Below, in pieces: positions 1 to 7,593 of a stretch of 64,000 nucleotides of DNA. Location of the stretch: positions 372,001 through 436,000 of the forward strand of contig WYBP01000008.1 in assembly GCA_011525845.1 (NCBI GenBank). Reading direction: 5' to 3'. The stretch's first letter is position 1. Every line of letters starts with the position of its first letter. Made by a program: the position numbers and the translations under genes. Origin of the DNA: Gemmatimonadaceae bacterium (GTDB taxonomy: Bacteria; Gemmatimonadota; Gemmatimonadetes; Gemmatimonadales; Gemmatimonadaceae). The notes under the pieces were generated by a model. The model was not told the DNA's origin. It ran no database searches and was given only the letters and a program-made list of their open reading frames with translations.

Positions 1-2
1 CC

Positions 3-350
3 CGCGCGAGCTGGGTGGCGATGCAGGCCGGCGCCGACTTCATCAAGACGAGCACGGGGAAGGAGGGCGTGAACGCGACGCTCCCCGTCTCGGTGACGAT
101 GGTGCGGCAGATCCGCGAATATGAGGCGCGTACCGGCTTCAAGGTCGGGTACAAGCCGGCCGGCGGGATCCGCACCGCCAAGCAGGCGCTCGACTACCTG
201 CTGCTCATGAAGGAGGAACTCGGGGACCGCTGGCTCCGGCCCGACCTCTTCCGCTTCGGCGCGTCGAGCCTGCTCACCGACATCGAACGCCAGCTCGAAC
301 ATTTCGTGACGGGCCGCTACGCCGCGGCCCATCGCCACCCGATGCCCTAG
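3..350 (+). CDS. deoC: deoxyribose-phosphate aldolase, C-terminal part (cut by window start)
   Basis: This is the C-terminal ~115 residues of DeoC, the class I aldolase that splits 2-deoxyribose-5-phosphate into glyceraldehyde-3-phosphate and acetaldehyde. The frame is open from base 3, so the true start lies upstream of the window. The segment GADFIKTSTGK carries the Schiff-base lysine (codon 45-47), and the later KPAGGIRT segment is the conserved phosphate-binding/second-lysine region. An ALDH16-type aldehyde dehydrogenase follows 24 bp later and could oxidise the acetaldehyde product (inference from context). deoB and cdd lie further downstream, so this looks like a deoxynucleoside catabolism neighbourhood. 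Confidence 0.93.
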   Translation, partial: RASWVAMQAGADFIKTSTGKEGVNATLPVSVTMVRQIREYEARTGFKVGYKPAGGIRTAKQALDYLLLMKEELGDRWLRPDLFRFGASSLLTDIERQLEHFVTGRYAAAHRHPMP

Positions 351-374
351 CCGTCCCCAGCGAGGCGACCAGCG

Positions 375-2780
375 ATGTCCAGCGTAGCCGAGATCTTCGA
401 GACCATGGAATACGGGCCCGCCCCCGAGAGCGACGCCGAGGCGCGGGCCTGGCTCGCGCGCCACGGGAGCCGGTTCGGGCACTTCGTGAACGGGGCGTAC
501 ACCAAGGCGGGCACCACCTTCGACGTCATCGACCCGAGCACCACCGCGCTCCTGGCGAAGGTATCGCAGGGGAGCGCGAAGGACGTGGACGCGGCGGTGG
601 CCGCCGCGCGGAAGGCCTTCCCGAAGTGGTCGAAGCTCTCCGCCCACGCGCGCGCGCGGCACCTCTATGCGCTCGCCCGGATGGTGCAGAAGCACTCGCG
701 GCTCTTCGCCGTGGTGGAGTCGCTCGACAATGGGAAGCCGATCCGCGAGACGCGGGACCTCGACATCCCGCTGGTGGCACGGCACTTCTACCACCATGCC
801 GGCTGGGCGCAGCTGATGCCGACCGAGTTCGCCGGCCACGGGCCGGTGGGCGTGGTGGGGCAGATCATCCCGTGGAACTTCCCGCTGCTGATGCTGGCGT
901 GGAAGGTCGCCCCGGCGCTCGCGGCGGGGAACACGGTGGTGCTCAAGCCGGCGGAGTTCACCCCGCTCTCGGCGCTCCTCTTCGCCGAGCTCGCGCACGA
1001 GGCGGGACTCCCGCCCGGCGTGCTGAACATCCTCACCGGGGACGGGCGCACCGGCGCGGCGCTCGTGGAGCACGCGGACGTCGACAAGATCGCCTTCACC
1101 GGCTCCACCGACGTGGGGCGGATCATCCGGAAGGCGACGGCCGGGAGCGGCAAGAAGCTCTCCCTCGAGCTCGGCGGGAAGTCGCCCTTCATCGTGTACG
1201 AGGACGCGGACCTCGACAGCGTCGTCGAGGGCGTGGTGGACGCGATCTGGTTCAACCAGGGGCAGGTCTGCTGCGCGGGCTCGCGCCTGCTCGTGCAGGA
1301 GGGGATCCACGACCGGCTGATCGCCAAGCTGCGCGTGCGGATGGAGAAGCTCCGGGTCGGCAAGCCGCTGGACAAGGCGGTGGACATGGGCGCGATCGTC
1401 GCGCCCGAGCAGCTCGACCGCATCCGCTCGCTGGTGAAGCAGGGGCGCGAGGAGGGGGCGGAGATGTGGCAGCCCTCCTGGAGCGTGCCGAAGAACGGCT
1501 GCTTCTATCCGCCCACGCTCTTCACCAACGTCGAGCCGGCGAGCACCATCGCGCAGGTGGAGATCTTCGGCCCCGTGCTCGTGGCGATGACCTTCCGCAC
1601 GCCGGAGGAGTCGGTCGCGCTCGCGAACAACACGCCCTTCGGGCTCGCGGCGAGCGTCTGGACCGAGAACATCAACCTCGCGCTCGACATCGCCCCGAAG
1701 ATCAAGGCGGGGGTGGTCTGGGTGAACGCGACCAACCTCTTCGACGCGGCCGCGGGGTTCGGCGGGTACCGCGAGTCCGGGTTCGGGCGCGAAGGCGGAC
1801 GCGAAGGGATGTACGAGTACTGCAGACGTGAGATGGGAGATGGGAGAAGTGAGGTGACTCCGCGGCGCGGGAAGAAGCCTGTCGCGCGCGATGCATCCGC
1901 CCCACACCTCCCATCTCCCCCCTCCCCTCTGCCGTCCGTCGACCGCACCCCGAAGCTCTTCATCGGCGGGAAGCAGGCGCGTCCCGACTCCGGCTACTCG
2001 CGCGTCATCAACGGGCCGAAGGGGCAGCGGGTCGGCGAGGTGGGGGAGGGGAACCGGAAGGACATCCGGAACGCGGTGGAGGCGGCGCAGGGGGCCGCGA
2101 AGTCCTGGGTGCGGAGCACGGCGCACCTGCGCGCGCAGGTCCTCTACTACATCGGCGAGAACCTCGACGCGCGTGGCGCCGAGTTCGCCGCGCGCCTCCG
2201 CGCGATGACCGGGGCGACCGCTGCGGCCGCCCGGGGCGAGGTCGAGGCCAGCGTCGCGCGCCTCTTCACCTACGCGGCCTGGGCGGACAAGTGGGACGGC
2301 GCGGTGCACCACGTGCCGATCCGCGGCGTGGCGCTCGCGATGAACGAGCCGATCGGCGTGGTCGCCGTCGCGGCCCCCGACGAGGCGCCGCTGCTCGGCT
2401 TCGTCTCCACCATCGCCCCGCTGCTCGCCACGGGGAACGCGGTGGTCGCGCTCCCCAGCGAGCCGCACCCGCTCGCGGCCACCGACCTCTACACGGTGTT
2501 CGAGAGCTCCGACGTGCCCGCCGGCGTGGTGAACATCGTGACCGGCGCCAAGGACGCGCTCGCGAAGACGCTCGCCGAGCACGATGACGTGGAGGGCTTC
2601 TGGTACTGGGGCACGGCGGCCGGGGCCAAGGCGGTGGAGTTCGCCTCCGCGTCGAACATGAAGCGCACCTGGTGCCACGCCTCGCCCGTCGACTGGTACC
2701 ACGAGGTGGAGCGCGAGGCGCGCGAGTTCCTCCGCGAGGCGTCGCAGGTCAAGAACATCTGGGTGCCCTACGGCGAGTGA
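375..2780 (+). CDS. double-domain aldehyde dehydrogenase, ALDH16 type
   Basis: This 801-residue protein has two ALDH modules, about the size of the ALDH16 family (human ALDH16A1 is 802 residues). Module 1 (about 1-490) is a complete NAD(P)-dependent aldehyde dehydrogenase: Asn168 in PWNFP, Glu265 in ELGGKSP and the nucleophile Cys299 in GQVCCAGSR. Glu-to-Cys spacing is 34, as in canonical ALDHs. Module 2 (about 527-801) is a truncated ALDH fold without the catalytic Glu or Cys, as expected for ALDH16. The linker (about 485-526) is low complexity and encoded by an inverted pyrimidine-rich repeat. The gene lies 24 bp after deoC, so oxidation of deoxyribose-derived acetaldehyde is a plausible role, but the substrate is not shown by the sequence. 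Confidence 0.9.
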   Translation: MSSVAEIFETMEYGPAPESDAEARAWLARHGSRFGHFVNGAYTKAGTTFDVIDPSTTALLAKVSQGSAKDVDAAVAAARKAFPKWSKLSAHARARHLYALARMVQKHSRLFAVVESLDNGKPIRETRDLDIPLVARHFYHHAGWAQLMPTEFAGHGPVGVVGQIIPWNFPLLMLAWKVAPALAAGNTVVLKPAEFTPLSALLFAELAHEAGLPPGVLNILTGDGRTGAALVEHADVDKIAFTGSTDVGRIIRKATAGSGKKLSLELGGKSPFIVYEDADLDSVVEGVVDAIWFNQGQVCCAGSRLLVQEGIHDRLIAKLRVRMEKLRVGKPLDKAVDMGAIVAPEQLDRIRSLVKQGREEGAEMWQPSWSVPKNGCFYPPTLFTNVEPASTIAQVEIFGPVLVAMTFRTPEESVALANNTPFGLAASVWTENINLALDIAPKIKAGVVWVNATNLFDAAAGFGGYRESGFGREGGREGMYEYCRREMGDGRSEVTPRRGKKPVARDASAPHLPSPPSPLPSVDRTPKLFIGGKQARPDSGYSRVINGPKGQRVGEVGEGNRKDIRNAVEAAQGAAKSWVRSTAHLRAQVLYYIGENLDARGAEFAARLRAMTGATAAAARGEVEASVARLFTYAAWADKWDGAVHHVPIRGVALAMNEPIGVVAVAAPDEAPLLGFVSTIAPLLATGNAVVALPSEPHPLAATDLYTVFESSDVPAGVVNIVTGAKDALAKTLAEHDDVEGFWYWGTAAGAKAVEFASASNMKRTWCHASPVDWYHEVEREAREFLREASQVKNIWVPYGE
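1828..1930. repeat. inverted CTCCCATCTCCC-type repeat inside the ALDH16 gene
   Basis: The left arm contains GGGAGATGGGAG (1835-1846) and the right arm its exact complement CTCCCATCTCCC (1908-1919). They are separated by about 60 bp of GC-rich sequence. The outer edges carry GTGAGG-like and CACACC/CCCTCCCCTCT extensions of the same repeat family found upstream of miaB, clpB and the PfkB kinase. The element stays in frame and encodes the Arg/Pro/Ser-rich linker between the two ALDH modules. Confidence 0.7.
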
Positions 2781-2786
2781 GGGACC

Positions 2787-2817
2787 GGCGGGCGAGCCGC
2801 CGCGCTACTCGCCCGCC
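2787..2817. terminator. bidirectional hairpin between convergent ALDH16 and mazG genes
   Basis: GGCGGGCGAG (2787-2796) pairs perfectly with CTCGCCCGCC (2808-2817) across an 11-nt loop. It begins just after the ALDH16 stop and overlaps the last codons of mazG on the other strand. No T-tract is present, so intrinsic termination is a guess from position and stem strength. Confidence 0.5.
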
Positions 2818-3590
2818 TTCACCTCGTCCCAGATCCCGTCGAGCGTCTCGAGCCCCGCGGTGCGGACGTCCACGCCGCGCTCGGCCGCGAGGCGCTCCAC
2901 CATCTCGAATCGCCGCTGGAACTTCGCGTTCGCGCGGTCGAGCGCGAGCGAGGGATGCGTGCCGGCCTTCCGGCAGAGGTTCACCACCGCGAAGAGCAGG
3001 TCGCCCAGCTCGGCCTCGAGGCGGGCGTGCCGCTCGTCGAGTGCGGGGACGCCGTGCGTGTCGAACGAGGCCCCTGACTTCGCGACCTCCGCGCGCACCT
3101 CCTCCAGCTCCTCGGCCACCTTCGCGATCGGGCCCTCGACGTCCGGCCAGTCGAACCCCACGCCGGCGGCGCGCTCCTGCAGCCGGTGCGCGCGGTGCAG
3201 GGCGGGGAGCCCCTCCGGCAGGCCCTCCGCGAGCGAGCGCCGCGACTTCGCCTTCATCTGCTCCCAGGGCGTGCGCTCGGCGTCCGTGCCGTAGAGCCAG
3301 GGGTGCCGTCGCCGCATCTTCCCCACGAGGGAGCCCGCCACGTCCTCGGGTCCGAAGGCCCCCCGTTCCTCCGCGATCACCGCGTGGAAGAGCACCTGCA
3401 GGAGCACGTCGCCGAGCTCCCCGCACATCGCCTCGTCGTTCCCCTCGCGGAGCGCGTCGTCGAGCTCATGCATCTCCTCGTTCAGGTAGGGGCGCAGCGA
3501 CTCGTGGGTCTGGGCGCGATCCCAGGCATCGCGCGCCCGGAGGTCGCGCATGATGGCCAAGGCATCTTCAAGCGTGGCTTTGTCTTGCAT
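2805..3590 (-). CDS. mazG: nucleoside triphosphate pyrophosphohydrolase MazG
   Basis: This 261-residue all-alpha NTP pyrophosphohydrolase hydrolyses (d)NTPs to NMP and pyrophosphate, a house-cleaning role. Two MazG repeats are visible. The first has the metal-binding EExxE motif (EEMHE, residues 38-42) followed by the ELGD motif (about 58-61). The second, near the C terminus, has EELEEVRAE and ELGDLLFAVVN. The length matches full bacterial MazG rather than the single-domain form. It is divergent from alr with only 34 bp between start codons, and the putative alr -35 box overlaps its first codons. Confidence 0.95.
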   Translation of the reverse strand: MQDKATLEDALAIMRDLRARDAWDRAQTHESLRPYLNEEMHELDDALREGNDEAMCGELGDVLLQVLFHAVIAEERGAFGPEDVAGSLVGKMRRRHPWLYGTDAERTPWEQMKAKSRRSLAEGLPEGLPALHRAHRLQERAAGVGFDWPDVEGPIAKVAEELEEVRAEVAKSGASFDTHGVPALDERHARLEAELGDLLFAVVNLCRKAGTHPSLALDRANAKFQRRFEMVERLAAERGVDVRTAGLETLDGIWDEVKAGE

Positions 3591-3613
3591 CGCTCTCGGG
3601 GGTCCGGTAATCT
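3585..3613 (+). promoter_or_regulatory. sigma70-like promoter for the alr operon
   Basis: TTGCAT (3585-3590), a 17-bp spacer and TAATCT (3608-3613). The -35 box overlaps the mazG start codon on the opposite strand. Transcription would begin around 3620-3625, at or next to the alr ATG, so the transcript would be leaderless or nearly so. Confidence 0.6.
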
Positions 3614-3624
3614 TGACGTTCTGA

Positions 3625-4704
3625 ATGCCAAGTGAATCTACGCGGGAGCCGGACGCGCGCGCCTGGATCGAGGTTGATCTCGGCGCGCTCTTGCGAAACG
3701 CACGTGCGCTCTCCGCGCACGCGCGGGTTCCGCTCGTCCCGATGGTGAAGGCGGATGCCTACGGGCTCGGCGCGCTGCCAGTCGCGCGCGCGCTCGAGTC
3801 GCTCGACCCGATGGCCTATGGCGTGGCGACGCTCGCGGAGGGAGCGGAGCTCCGCGCGGCGGGGATCCGCCGACCGATCATCCTCTTCTCTCCCGCCCGC
3901 GTCGCGGACCTCCCGTCGATTCGTGCGGCATCGATCACGCCGACCCTCGCGTCGGTGGACGGGGTGGAGGCGTGGATGGCGGGAGGCGGGGGCGACTGGC
4001 AGCTCTCCATCGACACCGGGATGCATCGGGCGGGCGTGCGGTGGGACGCGCTCGACCCGCTCCTCCCGACGCTGGCGCGCCACGCGCCGTCGGGCGCCTT
4101 CACGCACTTCCACTCCTCGGAGCTCGACGACGGCTCGCTCGAGGTGCAGGAGGAGCGCTTCCGGGCGGCGGTCGCCCGCCTCCCGGTGCGTCCGCGCCTC
4201 CTGCACACGCAGAACAGCGCGGCGATCGTCCGCTCCACGCCGTCAGCTTGGGACTGCGTGCGTCCGGGCATCTTCCTCTACGGCGTGGGGAGCGGGGTGC
4301 GTGCGGCGCTGCGGCCCGAGCCGGTGGTCGCCCTCCATGCCCGCATCCTCGAGGTGCGCGACGTGCACGCGGGGGAGAGCGTGAGCTACGACGCCACCTG
4401 GCGGGCAGCGCGTCCGTCGCGGGTCGCCACGGTCGCCTGCGGCTACGCCGACGGCCTCCGCCGCCACCTCGGGAACCGGGCCCACGCCCTCGTGCGCGGC
4501 GCGCGCGCGCCGATCGCCGGCGTCGTGACGATGGACATGGCGATGCTCGATGTCACGGATGCCGGGGCGGGAGTCGGCGATGTCGTGACCTTCCTGGGCG
4601 CCGAGCGCACGGTGGAGGAGGTCGCCGCGGAGGGCGGGCTCTCGCCGTACGAGCTCCTGACCGGCCTCCGCCAGCGGCTCCCCCGTGCGTACCGGGGGGC
4701 GTGA
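3625..4704 (+). CDS. alr: alanine racemase
   Basis: PLP-dependent racemase making D-alanine for peptidoglycan. The 359-residue length fits the family. The PLP Schiff-base lysine is Lys42 in PMVKADAYGLG near the N terminus. The second catalytic base is Tyr255 in VSYDATW, in the C-terminal beta domain. No Shine-Dalgarno precedes the ATG, and a good -10 box ends 11 bases upstream, which suggests a leaderless start. The stop shares one base with the deoB ATG (TGATG), making alr the first gene of the alr-deoB-cdd-lipoprotein-barrel operon. Confidence 0.95.
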   Translation: MPSESTREPDARAWIEVDLGALLRNARALSAHARVPLVPMVKADAYGLGALPVARALESLDPMAYGVATLAEGAELRAAGIRRPIILFSPARVADLPSIRAASITPTLASVDGVEAWMAGGGGDWQLSIDTGMHRAGVRWDALDPLLPTLARHAPSGAFTHFHSSELDDGSLEVQEERFRAAVARLPVRPRLLHTQNSAAIVRSTPSAWDCVRPGIFLYGVGSGVRAALRPEPVVALHARILEVRDVHAGESVSYDATWRAARPSRVATVACGYADGLRRHLGNRAHALVRGARAPIAGVVTMDMAMLDVTDAGAGVGDVVTFLGAERTVEEVAAEGGLSPYELLTGLRQRLPRAYRGA

Positions 4705-5873
4705 TGGGTGCACGGCGGGCGATCATCCTCGTGCTGGACGGGGTCGGCATCGGCGAGGCACCCGACGCCGCGGCGTATGGTGACGTCGGGTCGGACACCC
4801 TGGGCAATACCGCGCGCGCCGTCGGCGGGCTCGCGCTCCCGGCGCTCGCGCGCGCCGGACTCGGGCGCATCGCGCCGCTCCTGGGCGTCACGCCCGAGCC
4901 GTCGCCCACGGGGGCCTGGGGCTCGATGGCGCCCCGTTCCGCCGGAAAGGACAGCACCACCGGGCACTGGGAGATCGCCGGTGTGCACCTCGCCAAGCCC
5001 TTCCCGACCTACCCGAAGGGATTCCCCGCGGAGCTCGTCGCGGAGTTCGCGCGGCGCACCGGCCGGCCGGTGATCGGCAACGTCGTGGGGAGCGGCACGG
5101 CGATCCTCGACCGATTCGCGGAGGAGCACCAGCGCACGGGCGCCTGGATCCTCTACACCTCGGCCGACTCGGTCTGGCAGGTGGCGGCGCACGAGGAGGT
5201 GGTGCCACTCGCCGAGCTCTACGCCGCCTGCGACATCGCGCGCGAGCTGCTCGTGGCCCCGCACGACGTGTCGCGGGTGATCGCCCGGCCCTTCGTGGGC
5301 ACCACGGGGGCGTGGAAGCGTACGGCCAACCGGCGGGACGTCTCGATCGCGCCTCCCGAGGAGACGCTGCTCGACGCCCTCCAGGCCGCGGGGATCCCGC
5401 GCCACGGGGTAGGGAAGGTGGACGACCTCTTCGCGCGGCGGGGGCTGGAGGGCGGGCACACCCGCGACAACGCCGAGGGGATCCAGCGCATCCTCGAATG
5501 GCAAAAGGGCGGCCCCAATGGGTTGTTGTTCTGCAACCTTGTAGATTTCGACCAGCTCTTCGGGCACCGGAACGACGTTCCGGGGTTCTATCAGGCGTTG
5601 CGGGAGTTCGACGCCGCCCTGCCGACCCTCATCGCCGCCCTCCGCGAGGACGACCTGCTGTTCATCACCGCTGACCACGGGAACGACCCGACGACCCCGT
5701 CGACGGACCACGCACGCGAGTGCGTGCCGTTGCTCGTGCACGGCCCCGCGGTGCGCCCCGTGGACCTGGGCCGTCGCGAGACGTTCTCGGACCTGGGCGC
5801 CAGCGTAGCCGAGTGGCTCGGTGTCGCGTTCCGCGGGCGAGGGACCTCCTTCCTGCCGCAGTTGATCCGCTGA
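4704..5873 (+). CDS. deoB: phosphopentomutase
   Basis: This 389-residue alkaline-phosphatase-superfamily mutase interconverts (deoxy)ribose-1-phosphate and -5-phosphate. Metal ligands appear in LDGVGIGEAPDA at the N terminus and in ITADHGND near residue 315. The phospho-acceptor threonine is in GKDSTTGHWE (Thr85/Thr86; Bacillus phosphopentomutase uses Thr85). VDFDQLFGHRND is also conserved. The start is the ATG that overlaps the alr stop; the frame is open further upstream but that part has no similarity to the family. It feeds DeoC, whose gene lies upstream. A short stretch at about 5500-5560 uses unusually AT-rich codons for this genome. Confidence 0.95.
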   Translation: MGARRAIILVLDGVGIGEAPDAAAYGDVGSDTLGNTARAVGGLALPALARAGLGRIAPLLGVTPEPSPTGAWGSMAPRSAGKDSTTGHWEIAGVHLAKPFPTYPKGFPAELVAEFARRTGRPVIGNVVGSGTAILDRFAEEHQRTGAWILYTSADSVWQVAAHEEVVPLAELYAACDIARELLVAPHDVSRVIARPFVGTTGAWKRTANRRDVSIAPPEETLLDALQAAGIPRHGVGKVDDLFARRGLEGGHTRDNAEGIQRILEWQKGGPNGLLFCNLVDFDQLFGHRNDVPGFYQALREFDAALPTLIAALREDDLLFITADHGNDPTTPSTDHARECVPLLVHGPAVRPVDLGRRETFSDLGASVAEWLGVAFRGRGTSFLPQLIR

Positions 5874-6289
5874 TGTCCGTCGCGCTCGATGCGAGCCTGC
5901 CCGCGCTGCGCGCGGGCGCCCAGGAGGCCATGCTGCAGGCGTATGCGCCGTACTCGGAGTTCCGCGTCGGCGCGGCGCTCCTCACGGAGAGCGGCGCGAT
6001 CGTCTCCGGGTGCAACGTGGAGAACGCGTCCTATCCCGCCGGGATCTGCGCCGAGCGCGCGGCCCTCGGCGCCGCCGTCGCGGCGGGGCACCGCCGATTC
6101 ACCGCCGTCATGATCGTGTCCGAAGCCAGCGAACCGACGCCGCCCTGCGGCATCTGCCGCCAGGCGCTGGTGGAGTTCGCTCCCTCCCTCGCGGTGGTGT
6201 CACGCACCGTCGGGGGATCCGAAGCCCGGTGGACGCTCGATGAGCTGCTGCCGCGCCCCTTCACGCCCTCTTCGCTCCAATCCCGATGA
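5873..6289 (+). CDS. cdd: cytidine deaminase
   Basis: This 138-residue homotetrameric-type enzyme deaminates cytidine and deoxycytidine to (deoxy)uridine. Zinc and proton-shuttle residues are plain: Cys59 and Glu61 in GICAERAA, and Cys92 and Cys95 in PPCGICRQ. The substrate-binding CNVENASYP segment is intact. It overlaps deoB by one base (TGATG) and the next gene by four (ATGA), consistent with coupled translation in a nucleoside-salvage operon. Confidence 0.95.
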   Translation: MSVALDASLPALRAGAQEAMLQAYAPYSEFRVGAALLTESGAIVSGCNVENASYPAGICAERAALGAAVAAGHRRFTAVMIVSEASEPTPPCGICRQALVEFAPSLAVVSRTVGGSEARWTLDELLPRPFTPSSLQSR

Positions 6290-7593
6290 ATCGGCGCCTC
6301 CTTCGCGCCCCCGCGCTCCTCGCCCTGGGCTTCGCCCTGGTGGCGGGCGCCTGCAGCGAGAAGCTCGACAACGGTGCGGCCTGCCCGGCGCTCTGCCCCG
6401 GCCAGGAGCTGGTCGTGCTCGACACGATCCTGACGCCAGCCATCCAGTTCGACACCACGCTGGGGCAGTACCCCTTCCTCGGGTTCGAGTCGCCGATGCT
6501 GCTGGCGAACCGGGGCGGCGTGCTCGACACGCGCATCATCGCGCGCTTCGACACGCTCGTGCGGGACTACGCGCCGACCGGCGACACCCTGCGCCCGATC
6601 CACACCGTGGACTCGGCGGCGGTGGCGATCCGCCTCCTGAAGACGTCGGTGTCGGTGCCCGCGACGTTCTTCCTGGACCTGTACAACGTGGACGACGCCA
6701 CGGCGGAGGACTCGGTCCCGTCCGCGCTCCTGCCGCACTTCGTGCCGGGGCGGCTCATCGGGACGCTGCAGGTGGACAGCGCCGAGTTCACGGACTCGGC
6801 GTCGGTGAACATCCCGATCGACACCGCGCACCTGATGGCCGCGGTGCGCGATCCCGCGCGGCGCATCCGGGTGGGCATCGCGATCCGGAGCGCGGACCCG
6901 GTGGCGTTCCGGGTCACCACCGCGGATGACCCGGGGAACGGTCCCCGCCTCCGGTTCCGCCCCGTCTCGGCGACGCCCGGCGGCGCCGACTCCACGCAGG
7001 TGGCGTTCGTGGTCACGCCCACGTCGCAGACGCCGACGCGCCCGCAGTTCGCGAACGCGGACTACCTCGACTATCCGCTCATCGCGAGCGCGCCGAACAT
7101 CCGCGCCGCCGCCAGGTTCTCCGTCGGGGGGCTGCCGTCGCTCCGCACGTACCTGCGCTTCGACCTGCCGCGCTGGCTGACCGATTCGAGCTTCGTGGTG
7201 CGGGCCCGGCTCGTCTTCACGCAGGATCCCATCTATGGGCTCGACCAGGCGGACTCCATCGTCGTCTATCCACAGCTGGTCATCGCGACGAACGCGGTGA
7301 CGGAGCTCTCGCGGGCCGCGACACTGCTCGCGCCCACGGGCTTCTTCGTGCAGGACTCGATCCGCCGGGCCCCTGCCGATTCGGGTGCGGTGGAGATCGA
7401 GATCAACTCGTTGATCCGCCAGTGGGCCACCACGGACGGTGTCCGCGCGCTCCCCAGCGCGATCGTGCTCCGCTCCGGGCTCGAGGGGCAGTCCGCCGCC
7501 GGCCTGCGCTTCTTCGGCCTGGGCGCGGCGCCGGAGCTCCGGCCCCGCCTGCGGGTGAGCTACGTCCGCAACACCAACTTCGGTCGTCCATGA
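6286..7593 (+). CDS. predicted lipoprotein of unknown function
   Basis: This 435-residue protein begins with a type II signal peptide (two arginines, a hydrophobic stretch and the lipobox LVAGAC with Cys23), so it should be a lipid-anchored envelope protein. The mature part is rich in beta-type segments. The C-terminal half contains a TYLRFDLPRWL stretch, which I tentatively compare with DNRLRE-like or other extracellular beta-sandwich domains. No catalytic motif is recognisable. It overlaps cdd and the following barrel gene by ATGA, and lipoprotein plus barrel probably act together at the outer membrane (inference). Confidence 0.85.
   Translation: MNRRLLRAPALLALGFALVAGACSEKLDNGAACPALCPGQELVVLDTILTPAIQFDTTLGQYPFLGFESPMLLANRGGVLDTRIIARFDTLVRDYAPTGDTLRPIHTVDSAAVAIRLLKTSVSVPATFFLDLYNVDDATAEDSVPSALLPHFVPGRLIGTLQVDSAEFTDSASVNIPIDTAHLMAAVRDPARRIRVGIAIRSADPVAFRVTTADDPGNGPRLRFRPVSATPGGADSTQVAFVVTPTSQTPTRPQFANADYLDYPLIASAPNIRAAARFSVGGLPSLRTYLRFDLPRWLTDSSFVVRARLVFTQDPIYGLDQADSIVVYPQLVIATNAVTELSRAATLLAPTGFFVQDSIRRAPADSGAVEIEINSLIRQWATTDGVRALPSAIVLRSGLEGQSAAGLRFFGLGAAPELRPRLRVSYVRNTNFGRP

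Noticed and set aside
375-2780. Frameshifted or chimeric pair of aldehyde dehydrogenases
   Set aside because: One continuous frame of 801 residues with a truncated, non-catalytic second module is the normal architecture of ALDH16.
3972-4703. N-terminal extension of phosphopentomutase
   Set aside because: The frame is open but lies out of frame inside alr, with Arg/Gly/Pro-rich composition. The family N terminus begins exactly at 4704.
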